DNA of 64,000 bases from Rhizophagus irregularis. Taxonomy: Eukaryota > Glomeromycota > Glomeromycetes > Glomerales > Glomeraceae. The stretch lies in assembly GCF_026210795.1 (NCBI RefSeq), contig NC_089449.1, positions 2,232,001 to 2,296,000 on the forward strand, read 5' to 3'. The position numbers and the translations under genes were made by a program. Shown in pieces: positions 57,268-64,000 of this stretch; positions within the stretch are counted from its first letter, which is position 1; every line of letters begins with the position of its first letter. A model generated the notes under the pieces. The model was not told the DNA's origin. It did no database searches and saw only the letters and a list, made by a program, of their open reading frames with translations.

Positions 57268-60200
57268 TTACATATCATCAAATTTACCGATAACTTTCTT
57301 TCCTTTATTTCTCGTTCTAGTAGGTTGAGTTGGACTTGTGAATGTAGCATTTGAAGGTGCGATCATTTGTGTATCTATTGAAATTGAATTGGTATTCATT
57401 CCACTCGAGTAAAATTGTTTAGGTTTGAATGTCTAAAATTTAAAGAAAAAATGTTAAAACATAGAAATAGTTTAATTAAAGGGTTAAAATCATTATAATA
57501 TGAAAAAAAAAAAAGTACATGTATACTATAATACATACCTCTTTTTTCTGCATAATGTATTCATAAGCAGTAAAAGAATTGGCTACCAAAAGAGTATTAG
57601 GAAATTTATCATCTAAAATTTCTTCTATTACATTATTATTCCAAAGATTAAGAGACATATCAGTAAAATAATCATAGAGTCTATGATTTTCTTTATCATT
57701 TTCAATTTGTAATACTCTTTGAATAAATCTTTTCATGGCAATTATGAATGAATCTACAGGAATTTTTTCTTTATTTCCATTTTCATAATCAATAGCATTA
57801 TCAATCTCTTCTTCCATTTCTTCATTTAAAGCTTTTTTATATTTCTTATCAACGAATTGAATCATAATATCGGCTACTTGTTCTTCAATAATTTCATAAA
57901 GTGATACGATATGTTTTAATTGAAGATTAAATGATAAAATAGTTTCGAATCTTGAATCTTCTGTTAATGAAGATAATTGAACCCATTGATTTATAAATTC
58001 AATTAAACTTAATTCTCCATTACCAACTGATGTTCTTTTTATGAAACAAAGTAAAATTTCTAATAAAGAAAGTAATTCAGAAGAATTATTATTCTTTGAA
58101 GCTAAGGTTGAAGATGATGTTGAAAGTGACATATAAGAGGTAATAGCGTTTTGACCGATTATAAGTGATAATTTATCAGAAGGAATTGATTCTTGAGGAA
58201 TTACTGATTTAATATCACCAAGTATACGCATAGAAGATGAGAATAATTCTAAATGATAAGGGAAAGGTTCTAATACTAATTGTTCATTACCAACTTCAAA
58301 ATAAACTTTATTTTGAACTAAAATATTGGCCAATTCACTTTCAATACGTTGTAAATCATAAATAATATCTTGACCTTTTCCTACACCTAAATTTCTTTGA
58401 GAATATTGAAGAATTTCATCATTCCATTCATAAATAATAAAATTATCTTCAATTGCATGATCAACTCTCATAGTTCTAATAAAGTAAGGAGAATCATCAA
58501 TTGTAGAAGTGGTATCATCCCAAGAAGGAGATTGTAAGAATCCAAGAGAATCACAAGATTCAGGTGGTATTGACATTATTTTTCCCAAAAAAGTATTTTG
58601 AATATTAATTAAATATTCTAATATAGCACAAAGATAAATTCCTTCATCTTTCCCTTCTATTAATCCATATATAATACTTAATTTATCAGTAATTTGTGGT
58701 TTAATTTCAGGTAAATCATGACATTGATATCTTTTAACTTTGTTAATCATAAAATTATAAGCTACTTGAAATTCGTTAAAAGATTTACTAAGTGCATTGT
58801 AAGCCTCTTTATCACCTTCACTTTCGATAAACATTCTAAAGGTTGTTTTTTTAGCATCATCTCTTGATAATTTATAACCTAATTTATTATTTAACATTTG
58901 AATGAATTTAACCATAGGGTAAAGATATTTAATCAAGGGTAAATTTTCGAAATATTTAAAGAACATGTTGAGGAAAGGATATTTTCTAATATTTTTTGGT
59001 TCAGAAATATAATAAGCTCTAAAACTATTAAAATCAATTTTACCAATTATTCTCCATAAAGAAGGTAAACTTTCATTACAGTATTTTTCATCCATTGAAT
59101 TAGTTTGATTGATCTGTTCTTCTAATAAAGATTTTTTAACATCATCTTTTTTCATATTTTGTTCTATTTGAGCACGAAATTGAGCAGATGATTCATTTAT
59201 ATTACGAGTAAATGGAAGTACGTATGTTTGAGTAAAATTTATTTCCCATTGATCTCTATCATTAGGAGTATCAAGTTTTGAATTATAAGTTGGTGGATTA
59301 TTAGTAAGGGCCATTATAATTGAGTGAAATGTTAAAGCTAAAATTTCATCAGAACAATTAAGAATTCTTTTTAAAACTTCCCAATCATTTTTGATATGTT
59401 CCATACAATAATCTTCTGCGTTAGTATAATTCTTATTATGTTGTTGTATTAATGCTGTAACAGCTTGAGAAGGAGCTTGAGAACCAATAATAGTATGAAC
59501 AATTAAATGAAGTATTCTATATGCAACCGGAGGCATTTGTCTTGTAGTGTAACTAATTTCCTTGTTAATACTTTCAGAAATATAACCTTTTTGATCATTT
59601 GATTCAAATGCGTTTCGATTTGCTGAATCAATTCTTTTATTACCAGTAGCTGTGACATGATTACTTCCTCCAATTACTCTTTTACATTCAGGACATTTAC
59701 TTGTAGCCATTGCTTTACCACATTCGCCAATTAAATATTTATAACCACATTTACAAGAATATCTTGATACGTTATCTCTTGCCGCAATAGCATTAAAAAC
59801 TAAACTTTCAATATCTGACTGACACGTTAATACAAAAGTATTTTGAACATTTTCTATATTATGCATATACATTGATAATAATGTGGCCTTTGAATCAAAT
59901 AATATATGTAATCCAATTACATGAGCAATAACTGATTTCATTAATAATTCGCTATTTGTTATCACATTATTAATTCTTAATAATGATTGCGTGTTTGTTA
60001 TGATCTTAAGTAAATTTGCTCTGAAATTTTCTGGAATTGTGGTCAACAAATTAATTTTTTCTTTAAAATATGCGGAAATTTGATTTTCATTATGTCCCCA
60101 TTCCCTTGAAGCTCTAATTATATGTAATTTAGATAATACTATACCAAATAATCTCATTTTATTTAATAAATTGGGTGCTTGATTATTATATTGTTTGAAA

Positions 60201-63200
60201 ATTTCATCAAATTGTGTCTTATTACTACTATTGTAAAATAATGTATACGCAATTTCTAATTTACCATAATCTGTAATAGCCCAATAAGGGTTAAATGGTA
60301 ATCTACATTCATCTTTATCGTCCAAGTCAAGATTACTAAACCAATTTAAATTTGATTGAGCTTCACAGAATTTCTTAATATCATCAGTGGAAAATTCTTT
60401 GTTAATACGTAATTCTCTTAAAAGATATAATTTAAATGCATTAATTAATGGATGGGCTAATTTCATTGTTGTATTCAATTGTTCTACTAATAATGTACCA
60501 TCGAAATCTATTACATCACATAATTTGTTTGTAAGGGGTTTAATATAATCCTTTTTATTCTCAATTAAAAGATCCCAGAATTTTTTGGCAAACTCTTTAA
60601 GTAATGCGATTGAAACGATACGTTGTAATGGTTGGATATTGTTGCTGTATAATGCACCGATTGCCGAATTAAAACAATTAACTAAAGTAGCTAAATCCAA
60701 TTTTGAAAAGAATTCTTGCTGAAAAGTATCACATGTTAACGTAGCCATCATTGTATTTAATTTATTAATATCAAAGCATCTGTTGATGATATTAAGTCTT
60801 CCCGAATATCCCAAGATTTGATTTGGTTGTCGAATAAGTTGTAATGTAAAATTTGGATGTTCTTTTTCTTCAGTCTTAAAGATACGTATTATAATTGCTC
60901 CCATAAGTGGAAATGACTGAAGAGTAAATAATCCATGATAAAGATATTGTCTAACGGGTGATGTTAAAGCAAGTATATCAAGACATCTTAAAATAAATAG
61001 ACGTCTCGGAATTAAATTTTTTTCATTAGGCTCAAGTTTAATTAATATAGTCATAACAACGTCAATAAACTCTTTTGAAATAACTTCATAAGAAATCATA
61101 TTTTGTTGAGCATATCTAATAATTTGTTTCATATCATCTAATGGGATTGATTTTGTAATTAATAAATCATTACAAATTCTAAGTAAGCGTAATGAATATA
61201 ATTCAGAAGTGACATTGATCTTTTCACATAGTGATATTACTTTTGTCACTTCATATTGCCATCTTTCAATTATTAACCTATCTCCGTATCTTTTCTTTTC
61301 TTCTTCTTTAAGATAAATGATTCTATTTAAGAGATCTCTGATTACTTGTTCAACGAGGTGTTTTTCAAATTCTGTTTCCAATAATTTATTTTCATCAGTC
61401 TCAGTATCAAATTGTTTAATAACATGAGGACTAATTTGGGCTAAAGTAAGTTCGGCGAGAATAGATGATGAATTTTCCCACCAGCATAAATGTAATCTAA
61501 CAGGATTTAAAATATCATTATCGGAAGCACTTAATCTTCTTTCAAAAATAAGTTTCAATAATTCCTCATCAGATTTTCTATCCTTTTCTCCTACTTCACT
61601 ACTACTACTAACTTCATTAGATAATATAACGTTAACAAAATCTTTGAAATATTTTTCAGGATAATTAACGATAGGAGAATTTTTAATTATAGGAATTTCT
61701 CCAATGTTTTTAATAAATTTCTTATTGTATTCTTCTATTTTGTAAGAATATAATTTTCCCGTTGTTTTATCAACATTATCTGCATCATTAAATAATGATG
61801 ATAATTCTTCTTCATATACTCTTCTTGAATCATCGATTTTTTTCATTATATAATATGAAAATGGAAATTCTAATTCATATATCCCATGTGGCATTTTATA
61901 ACTATCTGGTGATGGATCACCTATTAATTCCTCTATTGAAATTATATTTTTATCGTCAACCATTTTATTCCAAAATTCTAATAAATAAGCATCATCGTCA
62001 ATTATAATTTTTTCGGTTTCATCATAATCTTCCACACCTTCCATCATGAATTCTGCGGGACCTTTTGTAGTGAGGCTTTTATTATACAAGAAAATTATAG
62101 TATGAATTACCGCATATTTCTCGAGAGCATATAACCATTTTGCGATAGGTTTACGTACAACACTCCTAATATGAGCCAAGAGTGCGTTAACAAAGGAAGA
62201 ATAAGGGTATAATAATTTCTTATTAGATGCTATTTTATATTGCCAATTCATATTATTAGGATTTTCTATTAACCATTCTAAAGTTCTGGTCTTTAAAAAA
62301 TTAACCAATATAGGATTTTCACAAATTTTTTCATTAAGCATCTTAATATGTTCTACTGATTTGATGTTGGAAGGATATTTTATACATAATAAACACCATA
62401 ATAATTCTTGTTTTAGGATTACTTCAAATGGATATGTGCTGCTTAATATTAAATCTGATAAACTTTCATTCAAAAGTGTTGATAAATTCCTTTCTTGCGG
62501 TAATAAGGTTTCTATTGTAATTTTGTCCCATCCGCACATGAAATTAAATGACGTCGAAGAACTTTTTAATTCTCTATGAATGTGTAAGATAATACACACA
62601 TGTTTAATAGGAAGCTGCTGCATATCTTTTTGTTTCGATGATGATAGTTGTAATTGTCGTCTCTTTTTCTGTAAGTATTCATTACGAAATTGTTCAATCA
62701 AAAATTTTGCTAATTTAATACACCCTGCATTAATCGTAGTGACATCACATTGCAATATTAACATTTCATCTTGAGATTCAGTCCAGAAATATTTAATTCT
62801 ATTTTGAAATTGTGATTCGGTTTTGAATGTTGATAATTTATCTACTTGACAGCTAATTTGATTTTGTAAACATGTTTTAACATCTGTATTAATATTTGAA
62901 AACGTATTGATTATAATTTGTAACCCTTCATCGTTAACGATTTCTTCTTGAATAGGAGTATTTTCTTCGTGAACGAAATTTTTAAGTCGATATTGAATAT
63001 GATCGATTAAATTATTATGATGCTGATTGTTGAAATAAACATTTTTCCAATATCTAACTTCTTCTAAATGTAAATTTGATTGTTCGGCTCTAATCATACC
63101 ATCAGATGACGCAATATTAATTAATTTTTCCTTACATTTAATCAATACCTCCCCCTCATCCGCTTCAGGAAAGCTCTTTTTCACGTCGATAACCAAACTT

Positions 63201-64000
63201 TGTAAAGTTTCATTCTTGTCGAATCCAATAAATAAATCTTCTTGTTTAAATCCTCTTAACTTAACGGTAGAAATTGACTCTGCCCAATCTTTAAGAGTTT
63301 CCACCAAATCTTGTTCTTGCGGCATTAACGCATCATTCATGGTCATTCTCTGTTTTTCAAATCTATTGAGTAATGGTGGATCGGCTTTTTCTAATTTACT
63401 TTCGTCCATCACTAATATACACCTAAATGTTGGAGCTACATACAATAATGGATTTGAATATGCTCCAAGTGCTACTCTAGCATAAAATTTTGGATCTTCT
63501 TCGCTACCAACAACAATGTAATTTTGGTTCCATAAATCGTATAAACTTCCTATTTATTTGAAAGGAGAGGAAAGTTAAAATCAATATTTTTTTTTTTTTA
63601 AAAAAAAACAAAAATGAAAAAAAAGAAACTGACCATAAATAATTTCTAAATCTGTTAAAATTAATGGTCTACCGGTTTCGACGCACATCATAATTCTGTT
63701 TAAAACACTATAAGAATAATCATCTTGATCTTCAGGAAATTGGGATCCAAGTATTACGACAGGATCTAGACCCTTTTTTCTTAGTTGATAATTTAATAAG
63801 TTAACAATGCTATCACTTTTACCTATAACCATTAAATGTCTCGCATCTTTATCTTCTAGATTCGCATTAATTAAATCCCAAATTGGTATAGGTTTATAGT
63901 CATATTCCTTTGATGAATTAAAATTTTTTATTACTAAACCGAAATAATCTTTCACTAATTCTTCAATATTGCCTATACCTCCAAAATTTCTCGTTAATGC
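57268..64000 (-). CDS. RNF213-like giant AAA/E3 ligase, C-terminal part
   Basis: Runs off the right edge. Exons seen: 64000-63634 (partial), 63549-57539 (6 kb) and 57432-57268 (54 codons plus stop), phases 1/2 and 0, giving about 2180 residues. The first part (MVIGKSDSIVNLLNYQL, RPLILTDLEIIYGSLYDLWN, then CILVMDESKLEKADPPLLNR and FEKQRM) matches the late AAA module of RNF213/mysterin. A long helical E3-shell-like region follows. About 1260 residues into the 6-kb exon is an RZ-type zinc finger, CKCGYKYLIGECGKAM then KCPECKRVIGGSNH, where the usual GH-x-Y histidine is Tyr and an extra Cys sits two positions before the Gly-Tyr. No RING pattern is visible. In animals RNF213 is a cytosolic dynein-like AAA ubiquitin ligase in lipid and pathogen responses; here the role is inferred only. 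Convergent neighbours: none; MARVEL B lies downstream on the same strand. Confidence 0.85.

Noticed and set aside
61795-63485. Four plus-strand ORFs of 64-89 codons
   Set aside because: Antisense to the RNF213-like 6-kb exon.
1-64000. CRISPR arrays, operons, Shine-Dalgarno sites, rRNA and tRNA genes
   Set aside because: Intron-rich eukaryotic genes rule out prokaryotic features; direct repeats found are satellites or transposon parts, and no rRNA or tRNA fold was recognised by eye. A tRNAscan or Rfam search would settle the RNA genes.

Overview
The window looks like nuclear DNA of an early-diverging fungus, most probably an arbuscular mycorrhizal fungus of the Rhizophagus type. It is extremely AT-rich, its genes have many short GT-AG introns, it carries conserved fungal proteins (Zds1-like, Ubc8, Pms1, MARVEL proteins, an RNF213-like giant), and the space between genes is packed with small inverted-repeat transposons. 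The organism is inferred; no species marker was seen.

Layout. 1-8.8 kb is a compact housekeeping block: a ZDS1-like regulator (-), the E2 enzyme UBC8 (-) and, head to head with it across about 250 bp, the mismatch-repair gene PMS1 (+, 13 exons). 8.8-14 kb is a gene desert with a satellite-like array, a MITE and a fold-back element. 14.2-22.7 kb is a nested transposon: a pogo/Tigger-type element with long terminal inverted repeats is split by a 5.7-kb hAT element. The hAT holds a decayed BED/hAT transposase, a Myb/SANT-like gene broken by a MITE, and an odd array of tiny exon-like units with TACTAAC-like branch-site motifs inside palindromes. 22.7-50.7 kb is mostly non-coding. It has many MITEs, for which target-site duplications (TSDs) could often be read base by base, plus one small new gene start (30.2 kb), a PPxY-bearing two-helix membrane protein (31.7-32.2 kb) and a cluster of three unrecognised ORFs (40.8-43.3 kb), the first of which is split by a MITE. 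50.8-55.0 kb has two tandem paralogous four-helix MARVEL-type genes with the same exon architecture, including a 29-nt exon. 57.3-64 kb is the C-terminal part of an RNF213-like AAA/E3 protein that runs off the right edge.

The genes do not form one pathway. UBC8 and PMS1 share a promoter region with an E2F-like site, and PMS1 intron 1 carries two ACGCGT boxes, which suggests cell-cycle control. The other theme is mobile-element layering: at least four cases of element-within-element insertion can be resolved, and several hAT-type MITE families with different termini share the same internal palindromic core. Exon boundaries were worked out by hand from GT-AG sites, phase continuity and protein similarity recalled from known families. 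No database search was run.
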